DNA of 63,886 bases from Desulfovibrio sp. TomC (GCF_000801335.2 NZ_JSEH01000027.1:1-63886); one strand, 5' to 3'. Numbered from the stretch's first letter, positions 17,677-25,250 are shown. Notes: generated by a model not told the origin, from the sequence alone. Program-made: numbers and translations.

Positions 17677-17752
17677 GCCGAGGTAGCTCAGTCGGTAGAG
17701 CAGGGGACTGAAAATCCCCGTGTCGGGAGTTCAATTCTCTCCCTCGGCACCA
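17677..17752 (+). tRNA. tRNA-Phe (GAA)
   Basis: 76 nt folding as a complete cloverleaf. The acceptor stem is GCCGAGG / CCTCGGC (17677-17683 and 17742-17748), the D arm contains AGCTCAGTCGGTAGAGC, the anticodon arm GGGGACTGAAAATCCCC has anticodon GAA, the T arm contains GTTCAATTC, the discriminator is A, and CCA is encoded at 17750-17752. Confidence 0.97.
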
Positions 17753-17761
17753 TAAGAAATC

Positions 17762-17794
17762 AAGGGGTTAGCTGAAAGGCTGGCCCCTTTTTCT
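17762..17794 (+). terminator. Terminator after tRNA-Phe
   Basis: AAGGGG...CCCCTT stem with an inner AGC/GCT pairing, followed by TTTTTCTTTT. It starts 10 nt after the CCA end. Confidence 0.75.
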
Positions 17795-18166
17795 TTTGCC
17801 TGCGCCATGGTGTCCATCTCCGGTTCATTCTGTTTGCGTGCACGGGAATGCGGTTGAGGGAAAATAGCCCATGCCCAGAGGGAAGGGAAGGGCGGTCCAG
17901 TTGACGTCCCGGCCCGCCTGCTCCTGTCCCGCGTAAGCACTCCACCAAAAGAAGAAGTCCTGCCAAGCCAGTGGGCAATGTTGGCAGAGGTCTTGTCAAG
18001 GGTTGTCCGAGATGACAAGGACACATCTGCCCTGGCGCCTGTTTGGGGGGAGCGAAGGCCCTCGGCGCACCTCGTCCAGGGGGCTGGGGTGCTGCCCTGA
18101 CTGGTCGGCTTGCGTCTGACGTCCAGGCTGGGGCAAAGCGTTTTGGAGGAGGCACAGGAGGGGTGC
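17795..18166. other. Intergenic region downstream of tRNA-Phe
   Basis: About 370 bp with no convincing gene. Minus-strand open frames here run through the tRNA or lack start signals. No integrase fragment or direct repeat of the tRNA 3' end was noticed, so an element inserted at tRNA-Phe is not supported. Confidence 0.5.
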
Positions 18167-18448
18167 ATGACAGAGCCCAGAGGGCAGACTGAAGAATCGA
18201 TCTATCGCCGGCAGGTCCAGGCCTATCGCCGCCGTTTTCCGTATACGATGGTCCATGACCGACGGGATGGCAGGGCCGGCATCCTGCCTCGCGGCAGCAT
18301 TGTGGATGCGCCAGAGGGCGAACGGGTCGCTGTGGCCCATCCCGACGTGGCAAACGGGGAGAATCCAGCTCTGCCCGGCGTCGCTGCCGCCGTTGCCGCG
18401 ACCGACAGCCGTTTCCGGGACGCTTCGGACCCGGAAACCGGGGCATAA
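18167..18448 (+). CDS. Hypothetical small basic protein
   Basis: 93 residues from ATG 18167, which has a strong AGGAGGGG 3-10 bases upstream; this is the main support that the ORF is real. The N-terminal third is rich in Arg and Tyr (EESIYRRQVQAYRRRFPYTM) and the rest looks unstructured (Ala, Asp, Pro). I recognise no family. It precedes the YkgJ-like gene at 18599 by 150 nt in the same orientation. Confidence 0.5.
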   Translation: MTEPRGQTEESIYRRQVQAYRRRFPYTMVHDRRDGRAGILPRGSIVDAPEGERVAVAHPDVANGENPALPGVAAAVAATDSRFRDASDPETGA

Positions 18449-18598
18449 CGGCCAGACCGGCACAGCGGTTGCGGTTTGGCCAAAAAGCGGGATTGCGTCC
18501 CTCGTTGTGCTACGCTGTCCCAGGCCAGCTCCCCGGGGCGTTTTCTCATGATCTGGTCCCATCAAGCAGGAGAGAGTTCGAGGCATCAAGGAACAACT

Positions 18599-18970
18599 AT
18601 GGCAGTCATCAGACAGGAAGCTCGTATTTTCATCGGCAAGGTCCGGCGTCTTTTCGCGGTCCATTTCCGCAAAGGCTACGTGGCCCGGCAACTGCGGCGC
18701 CGCCAGGGGAACTGCCGCCAGTGCGGGACGTGCTGCCATTTCACGATTGCCTGTCCGATGCTGACAAAAGACCATTTATGCCGGGTGTACGGCAAATGCC
18801 GGCCCAAGGCCTGCCGGGTTTTCCCGCTCGACCAGAAGGACATCAACGACGTGGCCCGGTTCGGCAGGGTTTGCGGCTACGGCTTCGAGGGTGCGTCAAA
18901 AGCCGGGACGGCGCGGGGCCAAGCCGTGGAAGTGGGAGTGGACGCCCGACGGCGTTGCGACGTTCCCTGA
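18599..18970 (+). CDS. Small YkgJ-type cysteine-cluster protein
   Basis: 123 residues from ATG 18599, with CAAGGAAC upstream. The Cys signature is clear: NCRQCGTCCHF near residue 38, then ACPMLTKDHLCRVYGKCRPKACRVFP (read in parts), then VCGYGF. That gives at least nine Cys, consistent with metal binding. The N-terminus is basic, and the C-terminal 25 residues lose similarity to the family and may be poorly conserved. Function is unknown; it is the second member of this family in the window (the other is at 7062). Confidence 0.75.
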   Translation: MAVIRQEARIFIGKVRRLFAVHFRKGYVARQLRRRQGNCRQCGTCCHFTIACPMLTKDHLCRVYGKCRPKACRVFPLDQKDINDVARFGRVCGYGFEGASKAGTARGQAVEVGVDARRRCDVP

Positions 18971-19176
18971 CGCCCGCCGGGTCGGGCCGCCGTTCCCGGC
19001 TCCGCACCGGCGTTGGGACAACAGGGGCGGCGTTGCGGGGGGACGGCGGCGTGGCCGGCTGTCGGTACGACCGGCCAAAGAAGCGATGCCTTCCGGGGAG
19101 TGCGTGTCCTTAGCGGCCCTGTCCGCGGGTGTCAGACACAGAAGCGTGGCGGCGTTGCCGCGGCCGAAAGGGGCTG
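18971..19176. other. Intergenic region before the first sRNA module
   Basis: About 200 bp without a supported gene, leading into the palindrome pair at 19177-19233. The whole gap from 18971 to 19888 contains module A described in the following entries. Confidence 0.5.
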
Positions 19177-19233
19177 GTACAAATTTTTGCCCCGTGCGGG
19201 CGGTCATTCCCGAATGGGTTCAGGATTCTGTAC
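19177..19233 (+). promoter_or_regulatory. Tandem 16-bp palindromes A1 and A2 (putative enhancer sites)
   Basis: A1 GTACAAATTTTTGCCC (19177-19192) and A2 GTTCAGGATTCTGTAC (19218-19233) share the dyad pattern GTWYARRATNYTGYAC, and their starts are 41 bp apart. They lie 115 bp (start to start) upstream of the -24/-12 promoter at 19333, the usual position of activator sites for sigma-54. The cognate protein is unknown. Confidence 0.65.
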
Positions 19234-19332
19234 GGTGAGGGTGGGACTTTTTGGTGTGCAAGGTCTGGATTGGTTGTCGTAATAGGCCGAATTGACGTGA
19301 TAACTTGACGAAAAATGGTGCTCTGCGTCTTT

Positions 19333-19348
19333 TGGCACGGCTCCTGCT
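19333..19348 (+). promoter_or_regulatory. Sigma-54 promoter of sRNA copy A
   Basis: TGGCACGGCTCCTGCT: GG and GC are separated by exactly 10 bp, and it matches the TGGCACGnnnnTTGCW consensus except for one base. The predicted start is near 19359. Confidence 0.8.
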
Positions 19349-19358
19349 ATAAGAAAAA

Positions 19359-19426
19359 TACCTTCCTCTGAATGAACATTTTGCAAAAAGGCTTTTCGGG
19401 TGGCTCCCGGAAGGCCTTTTTCATTT
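19359..19426 (+). ncRNA. Putative sigma-54-dependent small RNA, copy A
   Basis: A predicted transcript of about 67 nt. The 5' single-stranded part reads ACCTTCCTCTGAATGAACAT and continues to TTTTGC. It is identical to copy B and contains TTCCTCT, complementary to an AGAGGAA ribosome-binding sequence. The 3' part is an intrinsic terminator, AAAAAGGCTTTTCGGG / CCCGGAAGGCCTTTTT (19385-19400 and 19406-19421), pairing with G-U wobbles. Differences from copy B fall mostly in the stem and keep pairing. An ATG inside (19372) has no Shine-Dalgarno and its frame is not shared with copy B. Confidence 0.7.
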
Positions 19427-19549
19427 GGACAAGGCCGAACGGCCGGCCGATGGCCTCTTTCCTGCCCCTCTCCGGCATTGTTGCCTCTCCGCTGTCCCGG
19501 CAATGCCTGCCCGGCCCCTCCCGCCCCCAACCGCCGCAGTTTTGGTCGC

Positions 19550-19565
19550 GTATAAAATCCTGCAC
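19550..19565 (+). promoter_or_regulatory. 16-bp palindrome A3
   Basis: GTATAAAATCCTGCAC, the same dyad family as A1, A2, B1 and B2, with only two mismatches to B3 at 22909. It lies about 125 bp after the sRNA A terminator, and 115 bp (start to start) before a weak -24/-12-like sequence at 19665. Confidence 0.5.
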
Positions 19566-19664
19566 TCGGACCAGTGTGGGCCAGGGGGAGGCAAGTCCGA
19601 CAAAAAAAGCACAGGCACGGTGAGCGCCAATCCGACGAGGGTGCGGCGGGGATTGCGTGAGGGC

Positions 19665-19680
19665 TGGCTTGGGCGGGGCA
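19665..19680 (+). promoter_or_regulatory. Weak sigma-54-like promoter upstream of the TPR membrane gene
   Basis: TGGCTTGGGCGGGGCA has GG and GC correctly spaced, but the -12 region lacks TT. Its distance from palindrome A3 is the same 115 bp as A2 to the sRNA promoter, which is the main reason to list it. Confidence 0.3.
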
Positions 19681-19888
19681 TTGTCGTTGCCACGGTGGTC
19701 CGGGATTGGCATAAACGGGCACAGGGCTCGGCGAAGACAGACAATTGGCAGCGCGGCATGGCATTGGAACTCACCAGCATTGACGGACACGAGCGGACGC
19801 AATTATCTGTCAGGGCGAAGCCTTTTGGGGAAGCACACCGTTTTTGTCAGGCCGGATTGTTCAAGGAGAGCACTGTGCGAGCTGTGAA

Positions 19889-20545
19889 ATGAAGGGAACG
19901 CGAAATGTCGTCATCTTTGAACGGCTCTGGCTTGGTTCGATAGTCATTGGCGTTGTGCTGGCCGTTTTTGGACCGCAACAATCGAATCCGTTTTTGAGTG
20001 ATTCGATGATGCTTTTGTTGCAGGTTGTGTCAGTCGCTTCAAATCTTTGGCTTGTCCTGTTGGTTTCCAGGAAAAACAGCAACGCTTCACGCTATCTCCT
20101 CTTGATCTCGTTTGTAGGCGGAGCCGCTTTTGACCTGCCGGATGTACTTGGGATGACGCGTCCACTTGGCCAATCGTTATTGACGATTGTTCAATATGGA
20201 ATGCAATTGTCTGGTCTGTATTATTTATTTTTAACAAAGAATTCAAGTGCATATAGGCAGGGATCGTTCGTGTCGAGCGACAAGGGCATTGAGAGTGAAA
20301 TCAATGAAAGCGGAAGATCTGTCCTGCTTGATTGCGCTCTGAATTTGCTTGAATCAAATAGGTACGATGAAGCGATAGTGCTGTTTGATGACGTCATACG
20401 GTCAAACCCTGGAAACGTGGATGCCTACTGCGGTCGTGGCCTCTGCTTCATGCGACTTGGCCAAACGGAGAAGGGGCTCTCCGATATCCAGCGAGCAGCG
20501 ATCAATGGCAGTGTCCCGGCGCAAGAGTTGTTGCGGCAGCAATAG
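19889..20545 (+). CDS. Membrane protein with C-terminal TPR repeats
   Basis: 218 residues from ATG 19889; the frame is open a little further upstream. Four hydrophobic segments lie in the first 115 residues (around VIFERLWLGSIVIGVVLAVF, MMLLLQVVSVASNLWLVLLV, YLLLISFVGGAAFDL and SLLTIVQYGMQLSGLYYLFL). A soluble tail has two TPR-like units (ALNLLESNRYDEAIVLFDDV, GRGLCFMRLGQTEKGLSDI). Codon use is markedly more A/T-rich than most of the window. Function is unknown; TPRs suggest protein binding at the inner membrane. It sits downstream of palindrome A3. Confidence 0.75.
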   Translation: MKGTRNVVIFERLWLGSIVIGVVLAVFGPQQSNPFLSDSMMLLLQVVSVASNLWLVLLVSRKNSNASRYLLLISFVGGAAFDLPDVLGMTRPLGQSLLTIVQYGMQLSGLYYLFLTKNSSAYRQGSFVSSDKGIESEINESGRSVLLDCALNLLESNRYDEAIVLFDDVIRSNPGNVDAYCGRGLCFMRLGQTEKGLSDIQRAAINGSVPAQELLRQQ

Positions 20546-20971
20546 CGCCCGTACGTCCCGGAGGTCCGGTCTCGCCGCAGGCCGCTCGGTGCGGCGACCT
20601 GGGCAGGGGAGGGGCGACGACGGCGGCGTGGTTTTTGTTGTGTCTTGCGGGGGCGATTGACGCGCCGCTCGGCTGATTGCGCCTGTGCCCCGGCGCAGGG
20701 TCATGAGGCTGTCCGTCAGGGGGCAGGGAAGAGGTGGCTGTTTTCAGGGCCTGGGGCTGTTAGGGGGGGGTGAGCGAAGCGTCTCAAGCAGGGAGCAGGA
20801 CGAAAGGCACAGGCCAAAGAAGGGAACGAGTCGGGGCAAGATGAACAAGAGTTATCGTGACAACAATATTTTTCGTTGCTAGCCCCGTTCCCGGGGGCCA
20901 ATGCCGTGTCCTTTTGCCCAGGCCTTGCAACACGGGGCGCTATTCCTCATTTTTTTTCAGGAAGAAAGAGG
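20546..20971. other. Intergenic region
   Basis: 426 bp with no supported gene; I see only short GC-driven frames. AGGAAGAAAGAGG at its right end is the ribosome binding site of the small gene at 20972. Confidence 0.5.
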
Positions 20972-21175
20972 ATGAAAAGCAAATTTGCAGCAACGATGCT
21001 CACGCTTTTCCTGACCATGAATCTCGGCTCCGGTTGGACGCAACGTCTTGACCACCAGATCTGGAAAATTGAATCGTCCCTGCGCGATGCAGTGGAGACC
21101 AGAGTCTCTACGGAGCAGTTGCTGGACGCGGAACGGAAATGCCGGTCCCGCGCCCAGGTGACCAAGGAAGGGTGA
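20972..21175 (+). CDS. Small secreted protein
   Basis: 67 residues from ATG 20972, preceded by AGGAAGAAAGAGG. The N-terminus MKSKFAATMLTLFLTMNLGS is a plausible signal peptide. The mature part is short, helical and charged (LDHQIWKIESSLRDAVETRV) with a single Cys near the end. I do not recognise a family. It lies 136 nt upstream of the histidine kinase in the same orientation and might be its periplasmic partner, which is a guess. Confidence 0.55.
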   Translation: MKSKFAATMLTLFLTMNLGSGWTQRLDHQIWKIESSLRDAVETRVSTEQLLDAERKCRSRAQVTKEG

Positions 21176-21311
21176 GGGCGCAACCCGCCGGCCGCGAGAG
21201 GTGCAAGGCCCCGATTGCCGGCCGAAGGCGCATGGTTTTTGGCGCCAAAGTCCTGGGCGGCGCACAAACTTCCACGCGCCGCTGGGCGGCTCACCATGAG
21301 GAAGGAGCAAC

Positions 21312-22418
21312 ATGGCTGAGGCCAGAGGCGAAAAGCAGCCGCCCACCGGGCTTTCTCCCCAGCCAAGCGGCTGCCAGGCTATAGCCGGACCCGTGTTGAC
21401 CCTGGCTTTGGCCGGGGCTTTGCTCTGGCTCCGAAACATCGACGTCCAGGTGCCGAACCCCATCCTTCTGTTCGCCAATTTCATTGTCCTTTCCGCCTTT
21501 CTCGGCGGCATCGCGTACGGGCTGGCCAGCGTGGCCATCGCCTTGGCCTTTGCTCTCATTTACTGGAGCATCCCCGGCCAGTTGTTTCAGTACGTGCCGA
21601 TGAACCAGGAGCGGCTTTGCGTGCTGGCCTTGACCATGCCTCCCCTCGCCCTGCTGGTAGGCTGGCTGCGGGGGGCGTATGAGCGGAAACAAGAGGAGTT
21701 GCGCGAGCAAAACGTCCAGCTGTGCACCGAGTTGCGGCGCAGAGCGATCCTGGAGGAGAGGCAGCGGGACGTGGATCATATCATGCGCCACGATTTGCGC
21801 ACGCCGCTGACCGGGATCATTGCCATCCCCGAGCTGCTTCTGGACGACGACAACCTGACGACGGCCCAACGCGAACTGGTGGCCATGATTGCCGTGACCG
21901 GGCGCAAGATGCTCAGCCAGATAAATGATTCCCTGGAATTGCGGACAATCGAAGAAGGCTCCTATACGCTTCAGGTCATGCCCTGTGATCCTGTCCAGAT
22001 CCTGCTCGATAATTTTAAAATTTTAGGGTTGGGCAGTCATGCCGATCAGTCAAAACTGCAGCTTCGTGTGCATAATCGTGTCCTCTTACAAACTGATTGC
22101 CGCCTTCTGGATGTGATTGTCGCCAATCTGCTCCGCAATGCGCTGGAAGCCAGCGACACGGACGCGCCTGTGGTTGTTGATTTGGCTGAAGAGCGGGGGG
22201 AGTGCGTCATTGTCATTGCCAACAACCGGCCTGTCCCTGCGGAAATCCGGTCTCGTTTTTTCGAGAAGTACGTCACCGCCGGCAAGGCCGGGGGGACGGG
22301 ACTTGGAACGTACAGTGCCTTGCTGATGACCACGGCCCTTGGCGGGACGCTCGCCATGGAAACCTCGGAAGAAACGGGAACGAAAGTGACGATTCGTCTT
22401 CCTCTGGGGAAGGGCTGA
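21312..22418 (+). CDS. Orphan sensor histidine kinase, membrane bound
   Basis: 368 residues. Four hydrophobic segments lie in the first 120 residues, with short loops and no large periplasmic domain. A coiled linker (EERQRDVDHIM) leads to the HisKA H-box MRHDLRTPLTGI with the phospho-accepting His near residue 158. The ATPase domain shows the N-box IVANLLRNALEAS, an F-box-like RFFEKYVTAGKAGGTGLGTY, and a C-terminal TKVTIRLPLG. It should autophosphorylate in response to a membrane-proximal signal. No response regulator is adjacent. AGGAGCAAC precedes the ATG. Sigma-54 sRNA module B lies directly downstream. Confidence 0.9.
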   Translation: MAEARGEKQPPTGLSPQPSGCQAIAGPVLTLALAGALLWLRNIDVQVPNPILLFANFIVLSAFLGGIAYGLASVAIALAFALIYWSIPGQLFQYVPMNQERLCVLALTMPPLALLVGWLRGAYERKQEELREQNVQLCTELRRRAILEERQRDVDHIMRHDLRTPLTGIIAIPELLLDDDNLTTAQRELVAMIAVTGRKMLSQINDSLELRTIEEGSYTLQVMPCDPVQILLDNFKILGLGSHADQSKLQLRVHNRVLLQTDCRLLDVIVANLLRNALEASDTDAPVVVDLAEERGECVIVIANNRPVPAEIRSRFFEKYVTAGKAGGTGLGTYSALLMTTALGGTLAMETSEETGTKVTIRLPLGKG

Positions 22419-22556
22419 CCGGCGCTTGGACGATGGCGACGCCTCGATAGCGGTGTGGCGGCTGGCCCAGGAGGCTGCCGGACCAGCGGTCGCAGACGTG
22501 GGCAGTTCACTTGTGGGCGGCAGCGTTCAGGCGCGTCGAAGGTAGTGGCCGGGGCG
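22419..22556. other. Intergenic region before the second sRNA module
   Basis: No gene seen. The gap from 22419 to 23363 (945 bp) between the histidine kinase and the mucR-like gene is occupied by module B (22557-22924). After 22925 I see nothing recognisable. Confidence 0.5.
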
Positions 22557-22613
22557 GTACAAATTTTTGCCCTCCCTGGCGGCTCCTTTTCGGCTGGGTA
22601 CAGAATTTTGTAC
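22557..22613 (+). promoter_or_regulatory. Tandem 16-bp palindromes B1 and B2 (putative enhancer sites)
   Basis: B1 GTACAAATTTTTGCCC (22557-22572) is identical to A1. B2 GTACAGAATTTTGTAC (22598-22613) is the best dyad of the set. Start-to-start spacing is 41 bp, exactly as in module A, and B2 lies 113 bp before the -24/-12 promoter at 22711. Confidence 0.7.
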
Positions 22614-22710
22614 CCCCAGGAGAAGTCTCGAAGCGCCAACGGACTTATTCGGCATAGCTATTTATTTGTATTATATGGATAAATTATTGATTTTCACGGT
22701 TTTTCAGATG

Positions 22711-22726
22711 TGGCACGACTCCTGCT
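22711..22726 (+). promoter_or_regulatory. Sigma-54 promoter of sRNA copy B
   Basis: TGGCACGACTCCTGCT, with GG and GC separated by 10 bp; it differs from the copy A promoter by a single base in the spacer. The predicted start is near 22737. Confidence 0.8.
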
Positions 22727-22736
22727 CTAAGAGAAA

Positions 22737-22802
22737 TACCTTCCTCTGAATGAACATTTTGCAAAAGGCCTTTTGGGTGGCTCCCAAAAGGCCTTTTCAT
22801 TT
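22737..22802 (+). ncRNA. Putative sigma-54-dependent small RNA, copy B
   Basis: A predicted transcript of about 65 nt. It shares with copy A the 5' region ACCTTCCTCTGAATGAACAT followed by TTTTGC. The terminator stem AAAAGGCCTTTTGGG / CCCAAAAGGCCTTTT (22763-22777 and 22783-22797) is perfectly paired, around the same TGGCT loop as copy A. Copy A changes both sides of this stem yet stays paired, which supports a selected RNA structure. No ribosome binding site or shared reading frame is present. Confidence 0.72.
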
Positions 22803-22908
22803 GGTCCAGCCAGGGCGGCGGCGGACTTTCTGCCGCCCTGTGTCGCAAAATGGCCCGTCCTGGGCAGGAGGTTGGCCGGGACATCCCCCCGCCCTCTCCT
22901 TCGGGCCG

Positions 22909-22924
22909 GTATAAAATACTGCAC
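22909..22924 (+). promoter_or_regulatory. 16-bp palindrome B3
   Basis: GTATAAAATACTGCAC, the third dyad of module B, about 110 bp after the sRNA B terminator. Unlike A3, no -24/-12-like sequence is found about 115 bp further on. Confidence 0.5.
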
Positions 22925-23363
22925 GGGCTTTGATCGATCCAGGCTGGGCGCGGCGAGTGCGGCCTCCCCTAACGGTTCCGTACGTATTTTAAAATAACCG
23001 CCCTGCGGATGTTGCCCCGAGTCTTTCCGGAAACGAATTTCGCGGACGCGACACGAACCAATCGGCCTATTCCCTGAAACGCCGGCTGCCATGGCAAGGC
23101 CTGGGATCTCCATGGGCAGCGCCGTCTCCTGTCGGCCCGGCAGGCGAAAGACGTTGCCCGGCCGGCCTGGGACGGGGCGGACGCCAGGCAACAGGCCCGA
23201 CGTCGGGTGCTGTCCTGCTCTTTGGGCCACAAGGGGTAAACGGAGGGCGAAGGCGACTGGCGTCCCGGGAAGGGGCGCAGGCGAAGGTTCCGGGCGTGGC
23301 GGTTGGTTCGGACGAAAAGGGGTCCCCGGGGCTGCCGCGCAGCCCCGGGGGCGGGGACTGTGC

Positions 23364-23774
23364 TTATTCGTTACCCGTGGGCTTTTGGCGACGCTCCCAC
23401 AATTTCATATCCTTCATTTTGGCCCGGCGCTCTCTGGCCAATGACTTACAAGCCAGGGCCTGGGTTTTCTTGAAGCCGTACTTGGCCCGGTATTCCTCAG
23501 GGGTCAGTCCGTGGGACGCAAGATGCTTCCTGGTGATGACCTTGAAGGACTTGCCGCACTCCAGACAGGTGATCGAGGCTTCCTTGATGGCCTTTTTGGG
23601 GTCCATGGCAGGCGAGGCCGGCTCTTCTTTTCCAGGCAGAATCTGGCCGGAGGTCAGGGCGGCAATGCCGTTGGCCACGGATTTGACCATACTTAAAATC
23701 TCTTCCTCGGTCATGGGACGCGATCCGGCCTGAGCCTTCACGATCTCCAGGGCACTTTGCAAATACTCTTCCAT
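23364..23774 (-). CDS. MucR/Ros family transcriptional regulator
   Basis: 136 residues. The C-terminal half carries the family zinc-finger region CLECGKSFKVITRKHLASHG followed by LTPEEYRAKYGFKKTQALA, which is diagnostic of MucR/Ros. Here the motif runs C-x2-C then a spaced His pair. The N-terminal part (EEYLQSALEIVKAQAG) is helical and in this family mediates oligomerisation. MucR proteins bind AT-rich DNA at T-A steps and often repress surface polysaccharide, motility or their own gene. The exopolysaccharide-type kinase gene at 25228 is a possible target. A promoter and an AT-rich inverted repeat lie directly upstream. Confidence 0.92.
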   Translation of the reverse strand: MEEYLQSALEIVKAQAGSRPMTEEEILSMVKSVANGIAALTSGQILPGKEEPASPAMDPKKAIKEASITCLECGKSFKVITRKHLASHGLTPEEYRAKYGFKKTQALACKSLARERRAKMKDMKLWERRQKPTGNE

Positions 23775-23809
23775 AGTTTTCCTCGCGGTGAATTCAAATT
23801 GAAGTCGGC

Positions 23810-23838
23810 GCTATACAGACTGTTCTGGTAGGAATCAA
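23810..23838 (-). promoter_or_regulatory. Promoter of the mucR-like gene
   Basis: On the minus strand TTGATT (23838-23833), a 17-bp spacer, then TATAGC (23815-23810), placing the start about 30 nt before the ATG at 23774. Confidence 0.55.
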
Positions 23839-23842
23839 GGGG

Positions 23843-23857
23843 TAATATACCATATTA
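23843..23857. promoter_or_regulatory. AT-rich inverted repeat upstream of the mucR-like gene
   Basis: TAATATACCATATTA, a 6-bp perfect dyad around ACC, sits a few bases upstream of the -35 of the mucR-like promoter. It is rich in T-A steps, the sequence feature MucR proteins prefer, so it is a candidate autoregulatory site. Confidence 0.45.
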
Positions 23858-24422
23858 GGGAGAACAGTAAAGAAGGCACTCCCCTGGCTTGGATGTGCCT
23901 GCCGACGCCCTGTTTTTGAGACTGGTGCAGTTATTCTGTCGCGCCGAGGTGAATATAGGTTATCGAAATAATGTTATGTTTGTGGCCAAAAAAGCGGCCG
24001 CAACGTCCGCACCCAGCTGCGCCCCAGGCCGGGCGCGGTTTGAGCGCCGGCGGCACGAAAAGGGCGGCTATCGGCTGCCCGGGCCTTCCCCACACGGCTG
24101 ACGACGATTTTCAGGCCAGAATACCGCACCTCCAACGGGATGCCGACGCGGGCGGTCTGGCGCTGACAATGGCGCACGGCAGCACGGCGGGCGTATGGAA
24201 GATCGTTTTGGAGTGTTTGAAAAAGTGAAAAGGTGTTTCATTCCGGCGGCGGCATCCGTCCGGCCGGTTCGGCCCGACTATTTTTAATTCTATGAAATAG
24301 CACAGTTAAAAGACTATGAATGACGTCTCTCGCACGTTGGTGCTGTTTTTGCTTTACCAGTGATGCCCGCATCAGCCTCCGCGTTGCAGGACACGAACCG
24401 AGCCTGGGGAGGTGGACACCGC
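23858..24422. other. Intergenic region between the mucR-like gene and the LysM-like gene
   Basis: About 565 bp without a supported gene. It is more A/T-rich than its surroundings in patches (23950-23990 and 24275-24320), which could carry the promoter of the 24423 gene and MucR-type binding sites; no consensus promoter is called. Confidence 0.45.
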
Positions 24423-25250
24423 ATGGACAAGCCAGGGATACCCACCGACAGCGACCAGACCATAGCCGCCGCGACCGGGACGGACCGCACGGTCCGCCAG
24501 CGGGGCGGCGTCGGGTTGGCCCTGGCCCTGGCCGCCTGGGGAAGCCTGGCCCCGCTGGCGGTGTTTCCGACCCAGGCCCGGGCTGCCGCCTCCGCGGTTT
24601 CAGGCCCCTCGGACAAAACGTCCCCCCAGGCCCAAGCCCAGTCCCAGCCCCAGGTCCAGGAACAGCCCCAGGCGGCAGCGCCGGTGTTTCTCGGCATGGC
24701 CGCCGTGCCGCCGGACTGGTCTGTGGCCGAGGCGGCCCGGCGCATCTACGGCTATGTGGACGGGCAGGTGCTGGCCCGGGTGGCCCTGGCCAATCCCGGG
24801 CCAGCCGATCCCCGCCGGGTGCGCCCGCAGCGGCAGCTTCTTTTTCCCGCGCTGGCCGCTTGCCCTCTGCCGCCCGTGGGGAGCCGGCTGGTGCGGGTGG
24901 CCCGCAAGGCCGATCTTGCCGCCGGTCTGGCCCTGGTGCGCCAGACCCAGGACGAGGGCGTGCGCCTTCGCCTGTGCCTGCATTTTCATCCGACCTACGG
25001 TCTGGCCTGCGACGTCATCGTCGACGAGACCTACGCCGACCCGGCCGCCGCCCACGCCGCCCTGGCCGGGCTGCCGCCCGGACTGGCTCAAAACGCGGTG
25101 TTGTTGGACGGTTTTTTACCCGGAACCATGCTCTATTCCAGTTTGCCGCAGCCCCGGTCCTGTCCCGCGCCCGCCATCCCGGCCGGCCCGGCCGTCTTCG
25201 CCCAAACCGCTGCGCAAGGATTACGCGATGTCCCATACTGCCTGCCGTAA
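24423..25250 (+). CDS. Exported LysM-like protein
   Basis: 275 residues from ATG 24423, preceded by GGGGAGGTGG. After a polar N-terminus there is a hydrophobic stretch (VGLALALAAWGSLAPLAVF) ending TQARA, a probable signal peptide or anchor. A Gln/Pro-rich linker (QAQAQSQPQVQEQPQ) follows. Around residues 95-145, DWSVAEAARRIYG, then LARVALANPGPADPRRVRPQ and LLFPAL, has the shape of a LysM repeat. The rest is unassigned, with several Cys. The gene overlaps the BY-kinase fusion by 23 nt, so the two probably act together in the envelope. Confidence 0.75.
   Translation: MDKPGIPTDSDQTIAAATGTDRTVRQRGGVGLALALAAWGSLAPLAVFPTQARAAASAVSGPSDKTSPQAQAQSQPQVQEQPQAAAPVFLGMAAVPPDWSVAEAARRIYGYVDGQVLARVALANPGPADPRRVRPQRQLLFPALAACPLPPVGSRLVRVARKADLAAGLALVRQTQDEGVRLRLCLHFHPTYGLACDVIVDETYADPAAAHAALAGLPPGLAQNAVLLDGFLPGTMLYSSLPQPRSCPAPAIPAGPAVFAQTAAQGLRDVPYCLP

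Noticed and set aside
17677-18166. Integration site for a mobile element at tRNA-Phe
   Set aside because: No integrase, no repeated tRNA 3' end and no phage genes were seen downstream, although the region is gene-poor.
19372-19623. Small ORF starting MNILQK inside sRNA copy A
   Set aside because: No Shine-Dalgarno (the upstream sequence is anti-Shine-Dalgarno), and copy B diverges in frame right after the shared start, so it is not conserved as protein.
22941-22958. Second -24/-12-like promoter just after palindrome B3
   Set aside because: Only the GG and GC positions match (TGGGCGCGGCGAGTGC), and it is about 20 bp from the palindrome, too close for an enhancer site.
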